Origin: a virus
Virus record (IMG/VR): IMGVR_UViG_3300023179_000142
Span: 1-53,393 of that record
Strand: one strand, 5' to 3'
DNA length: 53,393 bases
A model generated the notes under the pieces. That model was given only the letters and a program-made list of their open reading frames with translations. It did no database searches and was not told the origin of the DNA. Within the stretch, counting starts at the first letter, position 1. Each line of letters begins with the position of its first letter. Shown here in pieces: positions 8,401-15,064 of this stretch. Both the position numbers and the translations under genes were made by a program.

Positions 8401-9006
8401 CTAAAAGATTTTTCATCACAACTGCCAGAGACTATGAATCCTATGGCAGATGATGCTGCCTTTGCTGCTGGACCAGGTGATGCCAGTGTAGCAGGCATAG
8501 ATTATGCTGAACCTCCACCACCCCAACAAGAGTCAAGAACAGGTGATGCCAATGTAGCAGAAGCCATGGCGTCACTACAAAAAACTTTACCTCAGGCTAA
8601 TCCTTCGGCTAAATCTGAGCCTAGTTCTAAACCCCAGTACAGTAAAATTGACATGGGAATGTTTACATTAGGATCTGATGGAATGCCTGTCCCTAAGGCT
8701 AAAGTACAAGGTCAAACTCATGCTAGTGGAGCTCAAGCAGAAAGAGAGAAAACGAAACAAGAAGATAAAAAAGCTACACAAGCCACTGTTAGAGCAGTGG
8801 ACAATAAGATAGATAAGGATCAAGGAAAAAAATCTGAATCAGGTTCAACTACACCTGGTAAGCAGACTAAAACTCTAGACGACGTAGTTAAAAGTCTTGA
8901 TCAGTTAAATATGAATATAGGAAGATTAACTAACAAAGTCGAAGAATCTAGTAGACAGCAGATACAAGCAACAAAGAACCTTAATGGTAATCTTTTCAAT
9001 GTATAA
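2404..9006 (+). CDS. Probable tape measure protein, coiled-coil rich (2200 aa)
   Basis: This is a very long, mostly helical, Lys/Glu/Gln-rich protein. Residues 1-400 are a predicted helical domain (FGKMTDEISSIGKAFQTLSN onward). Near 501-545 a Gly-rich motif, GKGTLAELHGMEAVVRP, resembles a segment common in phage tape-measure and minor tail proteins. Residues 750-980 carry repeats of DGKxVDPNSKEGQAAIKQ. Residues 1000-1830 are long coiled coils. Residues 1865-1990 carry acidic EDEYGQGGEDVVLPEEP repeats. The C-terminus is a short coiled coil. Its position beside a probable frameshifted chaperone supports a tape-measure role. If all of it spanned the tail at about 0.15 nm per residue, the tail would be around 330 nm. 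T4 gp29 is far shorter (about 590 aa). I see no strong membrane segments, so another extended tail protein remains possible. Confidence 0.55.
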   Translation: MANQDKKTQESAKKTSSSFDDVARVVGKSIPIFGKMTDEISSIGKAFQTLSNTGNVFNNDMLSLRVAAANARLSLEEYTDVLKENGKYFSGLGGSVSKGSQVFGDFSKAFFESNITDHLRQIGYTSKDLNELLSLQITMQKSYTDTSVEGQMRTAKAAAELGVELDLIARLTGQTRKEQEEALKKAAVDGQIEAKIRLMAAGDPEKAREIKEKFAQEYIKAEAMGQGQLFKEYFASQTATTKEAQLSLGIFGDAARKTAESAKLLGEGQTALASESMKQAQVANMENQKNVALNTIAATGVGDAAKLIIKNIEKNDTAYQGLQKFMEKTNDVREAMEAQRQAIVKEQAAREPLTEILVTTTRTIEDVRAGLISTAGRILQNSGERDAKGRPTGVMGQLQDVARTVPGGDKGKSIDELAKQYADKKGKDADNIGAIIPAELEKAGFFKAVKGIDQGISGLATKIGEYIPKLQKTLDEIAALRKEEVKPKAKEESQTQPPPPKREGGSIGEAGMLFENWGKGTLAELHGMEAVVRPDQMMNMAKGLSQEGAGVAFNQMKSVLAGQDKTSKGIDLTKISNDIKTTISKVEVQNWPKNLISKVEVKGPSEAKPTDKPTETKPATTTKAPETKPTTAKETTVESKKPLSNAEKIKKQDAELEEHFKKIGAEKGETAERIARQEYATEKKRNDELQKWRDEELKVKIAGIREGPAAEQKMRDLVEKSRTESAQNRLLSEIAPTTPKTNVSKTQTQEVIVNGKQVDPNSKEGQAAIKQLETTRSNIESSMKGLTDLTRTNLQEISKEIKNNQKTSVSIDGKPVDPNSKEGQAAIKQMESMKLNIENSMSNMLNLTKTAVQDPARTNLQDSSRLNLQEIFKEVKNNQKTTVTIDGKSVDPNSKEGQAAIKQLETTRSNIESSMKGLTDLTRTNLQEISKETKKNQETSVSIDGKPFDPDSKEGQAVIREMEASKARLEQTMNSLMTGVVYKKTDLIEKATSGGSVTEGKQFKTDDAKAADQELSKVLGQHMSKQRELYAQMKEQLGPDAKFSDVRRAVKESQQGKDLDNEFRPQVEALRKRIEEGTTWEVNKRAETNESIKKISTEQSQIVTGFKTKELDDVKKSGQEAINLAQENNKFKIKVEQDYNDHWTKSRDEAAQKITDLEKKAATETLTKREQNELAFQKNIKAQADQEVAISAANLEDYKKQGQQLTSAEQTKNVVAENIPIQGIQEKSVASPQQVDPGQFVLKSYVDNATEKRNVNKEGLNEILSLNQQEREAKKQKYQEEYDLANKGFKEREKQLLAIEERYEAEGKKGQEKHDEEFKRLEAEEKAYVERRNKASEQLGYFREVDETKRKMEDQGYNFEKELQTRKQALSKDTAEVIKKDMKDALPLQEVKSLGEAYKGVEYPQPKEFESNLAKASESLDEHGKKTLQFVANDNEAMLETRKKNAKRIIESEEENIAERTARVQELEKKANEQGLTNREKNRLEEEKREIAKSEEIKKIQQSDLKAFEVAEKSRRGIIEESNQAIFKDQTEAGKELGKAITEPMTESKGEPKSNTEKVKNDVTSMQEMLPNQIQPKQVIDREEKTVDRNLIGDEDQKKQEEEINKRRAERDAKISQLGKDKESAIERGDKASAAMDTMMSKGQREGKSKEEIEGSEAYKNANKEMKEAYREAENISKEMGKAIFSPLTDAKEEVKSNSEKIKEDMKEALPVQGMRDKTEEMNKLAERRTEIEERLLERQGEVDGLKALASERALTEEEQAQLKLAENGVIRAQNNLKSNLEQQKELDEALGIAKKESDNKILEQTEKANKAQLESVGGMTDAAINAQDTFMQQINTLFDMPSEAAAEAQDAFMQEATALFDMPERDEFEEDEYGQGGEDVVLPEEPEKDYISLAMKDFADQVQGLTDSQMLEANEAQQGEGSMDSAFAEDEYGQGGEDVVLPEEPEKDYISLAMKDFADQIIGLKEFEEDEYGQGGDAIGGKMDPAFAEDEDDYVSQALKDFSSQLPETMNPMADDAAFAAGPGDASVAGIDYAEPPPPQQESRTGDANVAEAMASLQKTLPQANPSAKSEPSSKPQYSKIDMGMFTLGSDGMPVPKAKVQGQTHASGAQAEREKTKQEDKKATQATVRAVDNKIDKDQGKKSESGSTTPGKQTKTLDDVVKSLDQLNMNIGRLTNKVEESSRQQIQATKNLNGNLFNV
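4678..5200 (+). repeat. Direct repeats encoding VDPNSKEGQAAIKQ units
   Basis: A segment of about 127 nt at 4678-4804 is repeated almost base for base at 5074-5200. Diverged copies of its first part (DGKxxDPxSKEGQA) begin near 4840 and 5230. The four protein repeats are about 65-80 residues each, and the near-identical outer pair points to a recent duplication or conversion. Confidence 0.85.
8014..8336 (+). repeat. 96-bp identical direct repeat plus a third partial copy
   Basis: The 96 bases at 8014-8109 recur identically at 8191-8286. They encode 32 residues, EDEYGQGGEDVVLPEEPEK and what follows. A shorter copy of the beginning lies at 8302-8336. The unit is acidic and probably flexible. Exact identity at synonymous positions indicates a recent event. 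Confidence 0.95.
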
Positions 9007-9019
9007 TAAGGTATAATAT

Positions 9020-10747
9020 ATGAGTTGGCGAAGATATTTCACTCCTGTGAGCACAAATGACCAATTTGGTAATATAAGTCCATTGACTAATAGAAATGGT
9101 AATAACCCTGGGCCAGCACGTACAAATTATAGCAGTTTTCTACCTGACATTTATACAGGCACCCCAAACAGAATTGAAAGATACATGCAGTATGATACTA
9201 TGGATATGGATCCAGAAGTAACAGGCGCTTTAGATATATTGGCTGAGTTTTGTACTCAAAAAAATAAAGAAAATAATACTACATTTACATTAAATTTTAA
9301 AGATAGAGCAACAAACACTGAAATTCGAGTGTTAAAAGAGTACCTACAAAAATGGTTTAAGCTTCAACAATTTGATACAAGATTTTTCCGCATAGTAAGA
9401 AATACTTTTAAATTTGGTGATAGTTGGTTTATTCGTGATCCAGAAACACAAAAATGGTTTTATGTTGATTCAAGTAAGATGGTTAAAATTATCGTTAATG
9501 AAAGTGATGGTAAAAGACCAGAACAGTATGTAATTAGGGATCTAAATCCCAATTTTAAAAATCTTGTAGCTACACAGATTCAGCAAAGTCCTCATCAAAC
9601 CAACAGTAGAGGTAGCAATTATATTGCCGGTGGTGGAATGGCTCGAGGAGCAACAGGAGCGTACCCAACGCAATATGGTGATAGGTTCAGTTTAAACGAA
9701 AATGAGATGGCAATTGATGCTGCTCATGTGGTACATTTAAGTTTGAGCGAAGGATTAGATAACAATTATCCATTTGGTAATAGTTTGCTCGAACAAGTGT
9801 TTAAAGTCTATAAACAAAAAGAATTATTAGAAGATGCTATTTTAATCTATCGTATACAACGTGCCCCAGAGCGTAGGATTTTCTATATTGATGTAGGAAA
9901 TATGCCCAGTCATATGGCTATGAGCTTTGTAGAGCGTGTCAAAAATGAAATACATCAACGACGTATTCCCAGTCAAAATGGTGGTGGATCTAATATAATT
10001 GACAGTGCTTATAATCCTTTGAGTATAGGTGAAGATTATTTCTTTCCACAAACTGAAGGAGGCAGGGGTAGTAAGGTTGATACTCTAGCAGGGGGCACTA
10101 ATCTTGGTGAAATTGACGATTTAAGGTATTTTACTAACAAATTATTTAGAGCCCTTCGTATACCCAGTAGTTACTTACCTAGCGGTCCAGATGATGGACA
10201 ACAACAATATAACGATGGTCGTGTAGGCACTGCTTATATTCAGGAATTACGTTTTAATAATTATTGTATTAGACTACAAAGTCTATTAACCAGTATATTT
10301 GATGAGGAATTTAAGAGGTTTTTACACTATAAAGGTGTAAACATTGATACAAGTCTATTTGAATTAAAATTTCAGCCACCTTTAAACTTTGCCAGCTATC
10401 GTCAAAGTGAGATGGATGGACAACGAATTAATACATTTAATACCATACAACAGGTGCCATATATAAGTAAACGCTTTGCCTTAAAAAGATTCCTAGGTTT
10501 AAGTGAAGAAGAAATAGCAGAAAATGAAAATCTATGGCGTCAAGAGAAGGGATTAGCACCAATAACTGGTACTGACTCAAGTGGTGAACTTCGTGGTGCA
10601 GGCCTAAGTGCAGCTGGTATTGACAGCGATCTTGAGATGGCAAGCGATACTACAGCACCAGAAGATATGACAGCTGGAATGCCTGGACAAATGCCTCCAG
10701 GAACTGATACAGGCTTAGGTGTTACAGCACCAGCAGCACCAATGTAA
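9020..10747 (+). CDS. 20: Portal vertex protein gp20 (575 aa)
   Basis: This is the T4-type portal, the dodecameric ring at one capsid vertex that nucleates head assembly, anchors the tail and passes DNA. Recognisable features include the N-terminal core RIERYMQYDTMDMDPEV, the wing and stem segments around FKFGDSWFIRDPETQKWFYVD, and PERRIFYIDVGNMPSHMA. The conserved LFRALRIPSSYLPSG region near residues 373-387 and a C-terminal clip/crown followed by a Pro/Gly/Ala-rich tail complete it. The length is close to T4 gp20 (524 aa), with the excess at the C-terminus. AAGG precedes the ATG. It is the first gene of a head block in T4 order, 13 nt after the tape-measure candidate. Confidence 0.95.
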   Translation: MSWRRYFTPVSTNDQFGNISPLTNRNGNNPGPARTNYSSFLPDIYTGTPNRIERYMQYDTMDMDPEVTGALDILAEFCTQKNKENNTTFTLNFKDRATNTEIRVLKEYLQKWFKLQQFDTRFFRIVRNTFKFGDSWFIRDPETQKWFYVDSSKMVKIIVNESDGKRPEQYVIRDLNPNFKNLVATQIQQSPHQTNSRGSNYIAGGGMARGATGAYPTQYGDRFSLNENEMAIDAAHVVHLSLSEGLDNNYPFGNSLLEQVFKVYKQKELLEDAILIYRIQRAPERRIFYIDVGNMPSHMAMSFVERVKNEIHQRRIPSQNGGGSNIIDSAYNPLSIGEDYFFPQTEGGRGSKVDTLAGGTNLGEIDDLRYFTNKLFRALRIPSSYLPSGPDDGQQQYNDGRVGTAYIQELRFNNYCIRLQSLLTSIFDEEFKRFLHYKGVNIDTSLFELKFQPPLNFASYRQSEMDGQRINTFNTIQQVPYISKRFALKRFLGLSEEEIAENENLWRQEKGLAPITGTDSSGELRGAGLSAAGIDSDLEMASDTTAPEDMTAGMPGQMPPGTDTGLGVTAPAAPM

Positions 10748-10753
10748 TAAATA
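10746..10753 (+). promoter_or_regulatory. AATAAATA box just before a start codon
   Basis: AATAAATA overlaps the stop codon of gp20 and ends 4 nt before the ATG at 10758. This is the same geometry as the box at 268-275, and again there is no SD. It may be a late promoter for a leaderless message or an AT-rich initiation element. Confidence 0.35.
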
Positions 10754-10757
10754 CAAT

Positions 10758-11000
10758 ATGATCCTTAGAGAACTTTTCTATCTTAATCCTGAAACAAATA
10801 AAATCAGTAATGATTTTAGATTTGACTCAGCACGTGATTTAGATGAATTACAGCGTGGCGATACAAGAAAAACAAGATTGACTCTAAAACAGATAAATGA
10901 TTTACGTAAAGCATCAGAATCGCACATTTTAGAAACTGAAGAAGAAATGGAATTCATTCAAAAAATGTATGGTACTACACCTGCTGCGCCCGCTGCTTAA
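10758..11000 (+). CDS. Small conserved-position head-region protein (80 aa)
   Basis: I chose the ATG at 10758 (MILRELFYLNPETNK); an in-frame ATG at 10719 lies inside gp20. The product is a small, charged, mostly helical protein with a basic middle (RGDTRKTRLTLKQINDLRK) and an Ala/Pro tail. In T4 the 80-aa gp67 follows the portal, but this sequence is not acidic like gp67. The gp67-like protein here is encoded at 12278. Function unknown; its place between the portal and the other head genes suggests a virion or assembly role. Confidence 0.75.
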   Translation: MILRELFYLNPETNKISNDFRFDSARDLDELQRGDTRKTRLTLKQINDLRKASESHILETEEEMEFIQKMYGTTPAAPAA

Positions 11001-11019
11001 TCATTTATAAAGGACAAAT

Positions 11020-11616
11020 ATGATACACGCACCTATTGATGGCCTAGTATGCCAACAGCACGAGAATTTTCAGCATCCTTTTCGTACTTTTTTCAATGAA
11101 GTAAAACCTACAACAGTAATTGAAATTGGTATAGGACAAGGTGCTACAAGCCTAGCACTAAACAGAATTTTAAAAGAAGTTGGTCATGATTATCAAATGA
11201 TCAGTTATGAACTACATCCACAAGGATGGTATTCAATGTTAAGCAATGAGGGTATTTTAGTAAGAATTTGTAATCTTTTTACGGATGATTATCAGAATAT
11301 TCGTGACAGTAATAAAGATGAAATTGTTTCAAATTTACAACGACCAGGCACTACAGTTTTAATGTGTGATGGTGGTTTAAAGAAAATGGAAGTAAATTTG
11401 CTTACAGATTATTTAAAGCCAGGAGACTTTATTATGGCTCATGATTATGTTAGAAATGTTGAGTATTTTGAAGAAGCTATCAATCATCGTATATGGAATT
11501 GGTGTGAGATAACAGATGCTGATATACAAGAAACCATAGATCGTAATCAATTAGTAGATTATATGCGTGATGAATTTCAACAAGTAGCTTGGATGTGTCG
11601 TCGTAAACCACTATGA
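11020..11616 (+). CDS. Class I SAM-dependent methyltransferase-like protein (198 aa)
   Basis: The motif VIEIGIGQGATSLAL near residues 33-47 is the glycine-rich SAM-binding loop after the first strand of the Rossmann-like fold. It is followed by an acidic position in MISYELHP and by LMCDGGLKKMEVNLLTDYLKPGDFIMAHDY, typical of the later strands. This pattern resembles methyltransferases of the CmcI/Methyltransf_24 type that act on sugars or small molecules. The SD is AAGGA, five bases before the ATG. The next gene overlaps it by ATGA, so the two are translationally coupled. It sits among head genes, which suggests modification of a virion glycan or host component. The substrate is unknown. Confidence 0.65.
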   Translation: MIHAPIDGLVCQQHENFQHPFRTFFNEVKPTTVIEIGIGQGATSLALNRILKEVGHDYQMISYELHPQGWYSMLSNEGILVRICNLFTDDYQNIRDSNKDEIVSNLQRPGTTVLMCDGGLKKMEVNLLTDYLKPGDFIMAHDYVRNVEYFEEAINHRIWNWCEITDADIQETIDRNQLVDYMRDEFQQVAWMCRRKPL

Positions 11617-12200
11617 GAAAGAATTTCGTGTTCGGAAATGGACGAACACGATTGAATATAAATTTCGATGATGTAAGGCCATATGGCCTAATCTACGCTT
11701 GTAATGCTGTATATAGGGAATACAAGCCAGATTTTTTAGTGGCGGTAGATCGTAAAATGATTGATGAGATTAATAATAATCAATATCAAATCACCAATCA
11801 AGTTTGGACATGGCCTTTTCCATATAAGTCCACACATCAAAACTTTAATTTTATAGATGAAAATTTAGGTTGGAGTAGCGGACCAACTGCTTTATTTTTA
11901 TCTGCGAGCTATAAACCTAATGAAATTTATATTTTTGGTTTTGATTTTGAAGGGTTAGAAGGTAAACTTAATAATGTTTATGCCGATACTAAGAACTATA
12001 AAAGTAGTAAAGATTCAAAGACTTATTACGGAAATTGGTATAAACAAACTGAGAAAGTAATTAAGGATAATTCAGATATACAATTTATTAGAGTAACAAT
12101 ACCAAATTTTTATGAACCAAAATGGAAGTATGATAATTACAAGGAAATTACATATGAAGAATTATACAAAATAATGAGTAAATGGAAACAAATTCGTTAA
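11613..12200 (+). CDS. Glycosyltransferase/DUF115-like protein (195 aa)
   Basis: The N-terminus FVFGNGRTRLNINF, followed by LIYACNAVYREYKPDFLVAVD, is a nucleotide-binding-like start. It resembles DUF115 and GT42-like proteins, in which a Gly-Asn-Gly loop is followed by a Cys-Asn and an Asp-rich strand. A later strand, EIYIFGFDFEG, carries an Asp at the expected end of a strand. The start overlaps the stop of the methyltransferase-like gene by four bases, so the pair probably acts together on one substrate. A role in transferring or modifying a sugar on the virion is an inference. The family assignment is from pattern memory only. Confidence 0.5.
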   Translation: MRKNFVFGNGRTRLNINFDDVRPYGLIYACNAVYREYKPDFLVAVDRKMIDEINNNQYQITNQVWTWPFPYKSTHQNFNFIDENLGWSSGPTALFLSASYKPNEIYIFGFDFEGLEGKLNNVYADTKNYKSSKDSKTYYGNWYKQTEKVIKDNSDIQFIRVTIPNFYEPKWKYDNYKEITYEELYKIMSKWKQIR

Positions 12201-12235
12201 TTTTTAGTTGTTTTCAGTGCTTTTTAAGAAATATA

Positions 12236-12243
12236 TGTAAATA
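12236..12243 (+). promoter_or_regulatory. Late promoter-like box TGTAAATA
   Basis: TGTAAATA lies 34 nt before the ATG at 12278, at the head of the core/protease/scaffold/capsid operon. It keeps the TAAATA core shared with the other boxes in the window. Confidence 0.5.
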
Positions 12244-12277
12244 ATAGTTGACAGCTCATTACCTATAGGAGAACAAC

Positions 12278-13300
12278 ATGGGAGATCGTTCAAAGTTCGA
12301 ACAGATGCTAGAGTATCTTATCAATGATGAAGAAACTAAAGCAAGAGAATTATTTCACGATATTGTGGTAGCAAAAAGTCGTGAAATATATGAAAATTTA
12401 TTAGCCGAAGAATTCGAAGATGATGATACTACGGAGTCACATCACGATCCTGATGATGATGATGTAGATGAAAATATGGGTATGATGCCTCCACCAGAAG
12501 AAGAAGCCTTTGGTGGTGACGAAACAGACGACATGTTAGGTGATGTTGAAGCCGGTGATGAAGAAGGTCATCACCTAGGTCACCTAGGTGATGACGATAT
12601 GGGTGGCGACATGGGTGATATGGGTGATGAAGGTGATCTTGCTGACCGTGTTGATGATATAGAATCTGAATTAGAAGCTATTAGAGATGAATTGGAGGCG
12701 GCCTTAGGTGATTTAGGCGGTGGTGAAGAAGGTGACGACATGGGCATGGGCGATGAAGAAGAACCTACAAAAGATAGCATGTACTTCGAGAAGCGTGACG
12801 AAGATGATCCCCCTCCCGAAGATGAAGATGAAGATGATCCCCCTCCCAAAAAAGATAAACAAACAGATGAAGACTTTATCCGTGAATATGTAGAGAAAGT
12901 AGGTGGTGGCAACTATAACACTTGGGGTAAAATGGGTGATGATGGTGTCAACACTAAAAGTATCATTGACAATATGAAAAATGATATGGGTGGTACAACA
13001 GCCAACATTTTAAATGGTGGTGAGTATAAGGGTAAGGAAGTAGGTGCAGGCAGCACAATTGAAGGTAACGGTGTTTTCAAGCAGACTAAGCCACAATTAC
13101 AGGATGGTGGTAACATCAATGTTCCAGGTGGTAAAGCAGGCAAAACAGCATTCAAGAAGCGAGAGCCTGGACATGGAGCTGAGAAGAAAGGTGAAGCAGA
13201 AGGTAAGACATGGGGTGCCGGTACAGGGGGCAACGTAGGTGGTGGTGGAAGTATCAACACTAAGAGTCCAATCAATGGCGCACCAAAAAGAGCCAAGTAA
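12278..13300 (+). CDS. 67: gp67-like prohead core protein, highly acidic (340 aa)
   Basis: Residues 1-45 (FEQMLEYLINDEETKARELF, then IVVAKSREIYENLLAEE) match the amphipathic start of T4 gp67, the small prohead core protein. As in gp67, an extremely acidic tract follows, here expanded to about residues 46-200 with many Asp/Glu and a DDPPPEDEDEDDPPP repeat. The last 140 residues are Gly/Lys-rich and have no T4 gp67 counterpart. The role would be in the scaffold core, with cleavage by gp21 (LLAEE fits a Leu-x-Glu site). It is led by AGGAG, and gp21, gp22 and gp23 follow. T4 gp67 is only 80 aa, so this form is much longer, possibly a gp67 fused to another core protein. Confidence 0.75.
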   Translation: MGDRSKFEQMLEYLINDEETKARELFHDIVVAKSREIYENLLAEEFEDDDTTESHHDPDDDDVDENMGMMPPPEEEAFGGDETDDMLGDVEAGDEEGHHLGHLGDDDMGGDMGDMGDEGDLADRVDDIESELEAIRDELEAALGDLGGGEEGDDMGMGDEEEPTKDSMYFEKRDEDDPPPEDEDEDDPPPKKDKQTDEDFIREYVEKVGGGNYNTWGKMGDDGVNTKSIIDNMKNDMGGTTANILNGGEYKGKEVGAGSTIEGNGVFKQTKPQLQDGGNINVPGGKAGKTAFKKREPGHGAEKKGEAEGKTWGAGTGGNVGGGGSINTKSPINGAPKRAK

Positions 13301-13310
13301 AAACATTTAG

Positions 13311-13937
13311 ATGAACTATTTAAGAGAAAACTTGACTTTCGATCAAGCGAGAGTGGTAGTTGAAAGTCAAGGGGAAAACGGCAAAGACCTTTATATGAAA
13401 GGTATTTGTATTCAAGGAGGCATCAAAAATGCCAACCAGAGAATATATCCTGTGGATGAGATCGAAAGAGCTGTCAAAACTTTGAACGATCAAATTTCCG
13501 GAGGATACAGCGTTTTAGGTGAAGTAGATCATCCAGATGATTTAAAAATTAATTTGGACCGAGTCAGCCACATGATTACAGAAATGTGGATGGACGGTCC
13601 AAATGGTTATGGAAAGTTTAAAATACTACCAACGCCCATGGGTAACCTAGTGCGTACTATGTTAGAAAGTGGAGTAAAGTTGGGAGTAAGTAGTAGAGGA
13701 TCCGGCAATGTCAGTGGAGATGGTACTGGCAAGGTCAGTGACTTTGAGATTATCACAGTGGATGTGGTAGCTCAACCTAGTGCGCCAGGTGCTTATCCGA
13801 CACCAATCTATGAACACTTGATGAATAATCGTGGTGGGCTTAGAGCCTTACGCATAGCGGAGGAAGTGAAGAAAGATGCCAAGGCACAGAAGTACATTAA
13901 AGAGAGCCTATTAGGAATAATAGGCAAGCTCCGATAA
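13311..13937 (+). CDS. 21: Prohead core protease gp21 (208 aa)
   Basis: This is the T4-type prohead serine protease that cleaves scaffold and capsid proteins during head maturation. The visible family motifs are GGIKNANQRIYP near residues 36-47, GEVDHP with catalytic His74, GVSSRGSG with the catalytic Ser at 127 or 128, and ITVDVVAQPSAPGAYP with Asp151. The length is close to T4 gp21 (212 aa). The start MNYLRENLTF has no clear SD and begins ten bases after the gp67-like stop, so coupling to that gene is likely. The C-terminal basic helix after residue 175 probably is removed by self-cleavage, as in T4. Confidence 0.95.
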   Translation: MNYLRENLTFDQARVVVESQGENGKDLYMKGICIQGGIKNANQRIYPVDEIERAVKTLNDQISGGYSVLGEVDHPDDLKINLDRVSHMITEMWMDGPNGYGKFKILPTPMGNLVRTMLESGVKLGVSSRGSGNVSGDGTGKVSDFEIITVDVVAQPSAPGAYPTPIYEHLMNNRGGLRALRIAEEVKKDAKAQKYIKESLLGIIGKLR

Positions 13938-13953
13938 CAAGAGGAGAATCACA

Positions 13954-15054
13954 ATGTTGGATGTATTAAAGAGCTTATTTGAAAACAATGTGATTAGCGA
14001 GGATCTTAGAACTCAAATTGAGGAAGCATGGGAAGCTCGTGTTGCCGAAAATAGAGAACAATTAACACAACAATTAAGGGAAGAATTTGCTCAGCGTTAT
14101 GAGCATGATCGCACAGTAATGATCGAAGCCATTGACAGAATGGTCGCTGATCAGTTAGCTCCCGAGATAGCAGAGTTCAATGAAGATCGTAAGCAACTAG
14201 CTGAAGCTAAAGCCAAGTATGCAATAAAGATGAAGCGAGATAGTGGTGTATTAAGAGAATTTATTACACGCAGTCTTGCTAAGGAAATACATGAATTGCA
14301 TGAAGATCAAAAGTCTATGGCTAACAAATTTTTTAAACTAGAAGAATTTGTAGTAGAAGCTCTCGCTAATGAAATTGCTGAATTTTATGCAGATAAGAAA
14401 GATCTAGCTAATACCAAGGTCAAGTTGATCAAGGAAGGTCGTCAACAGCTAGGTAAGATGAAGAAAGAATTTGTCAAACGTGCCGCAGTAATGGTCGAAC
14501 AAGTTGTTACAAATAGTTTAAACAATGAACTTATACAACTCAAAGAGGACATTGAATCAGCCCGTAGAGCAGATTTTGGTCGTAAGATTTTTGAAGCATT
14601 TAGTAACGAATACCAAAATAGCTACTTAAATGAGAAATCAGAAACAAGTAAATTGCTCAAGGTTATAAACAAGAAGGACTCTGCCATAACAATGGCTAAT
14701 ACAGTGGCAGTTAAAGCACAGAGAGTCATAGAAAGCAAGGATATGGAAATTCGTCGTCTAAAAGAAGCTGCCAAGCGTAAGGAACTTATGAATGAGTTGC
14801 TTGCTCCACTAGGCGCAGAACAAAAGGGAATTATGAGTGAACTTTTAGAAAGCGTTCAAACAACACGACTAACAGAAAGTTTTAACAAGTATCTACCAAC
14901 AGTTATAGAAGGTAGTACAGGATTAACTAAGAAAAGACAGGCACTTGTAGAGGCAAAAGAAATTACCGGTAACAAGGTTACCACACAAAAGACAAACAGC
15001 AGCGAACCCGATAGTAACATCGTTGATATCCGTCGCCTAGCTGGACTTAATTAA
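13954..15054 (+). CDS. 22: Prohead scaffold protein gp22 (366 aa)
   Basis: This is a coiled-coil scaffold protein that forms the inner core of the prohead and is digested by gp21. It is almost wholly helical and charged, begins MLDVLKSLFENNVISEDLR, and lies between gp21 and gp23 as in T4. An internal repeat of the type LAxEIxExxxDxKxLAxxKxKL begins at residues 68, 108 and 137, with a weaker copy at 189. The length exceeds T4 gp22 (269 aa). Several Leu-x-Glu sequences could be gp21 cut sites. The C-terminal VDIRRLAGLN is a compact end like that of other gp22 proteins. It has a good SD (GAGGAG). Confidence 0.9.
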   Translation: MLDVLKSLFENNVISEDLRTQIEEAWEARVAENREQLTQQLREEFAQRYEHDRTVMIEAIDRMVADQLAPEIAEFNEDRKQLAEAKAKYAIKMKRDSGVLREFITRSLAKEIHELHEDQKSMANKFFKLEEFVVEALANEIAEFYADKKDLANTKVKLIKEGRQQLGKMKKEFVKRAAVMVEQVVTNSLNNELIQLKEDIESARRADFGRKIFEAFSNEYQNSYLNEKSETSKLLKVINKKDSAITMANTVAVKAQRVIESKDMEIRRLKEAAKRKELMNELLAPLGAEQKGIMSELLESVQTTRLTESFNKYLPTVIEGSTGLTKKRQALVEAKEITGNKVTTQKTNSSEPDSNIVDIRRLAGLN

Positions 15055-15064
15055 GGAGAAAGAA

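Noticed and set aside
10719-10758. ATG at 10719 for the 80-aa gene
   Set aside because: It is inside the end of gp20 and adds only a low-complexity His/Gln-rich stretch.
12248-12253. TTGACA as a -35 box of a host-type promoter
   Set aside because: No -10 box at 16-18 bases; the only TATA-like string is 11 bases away and overlaps the SD.
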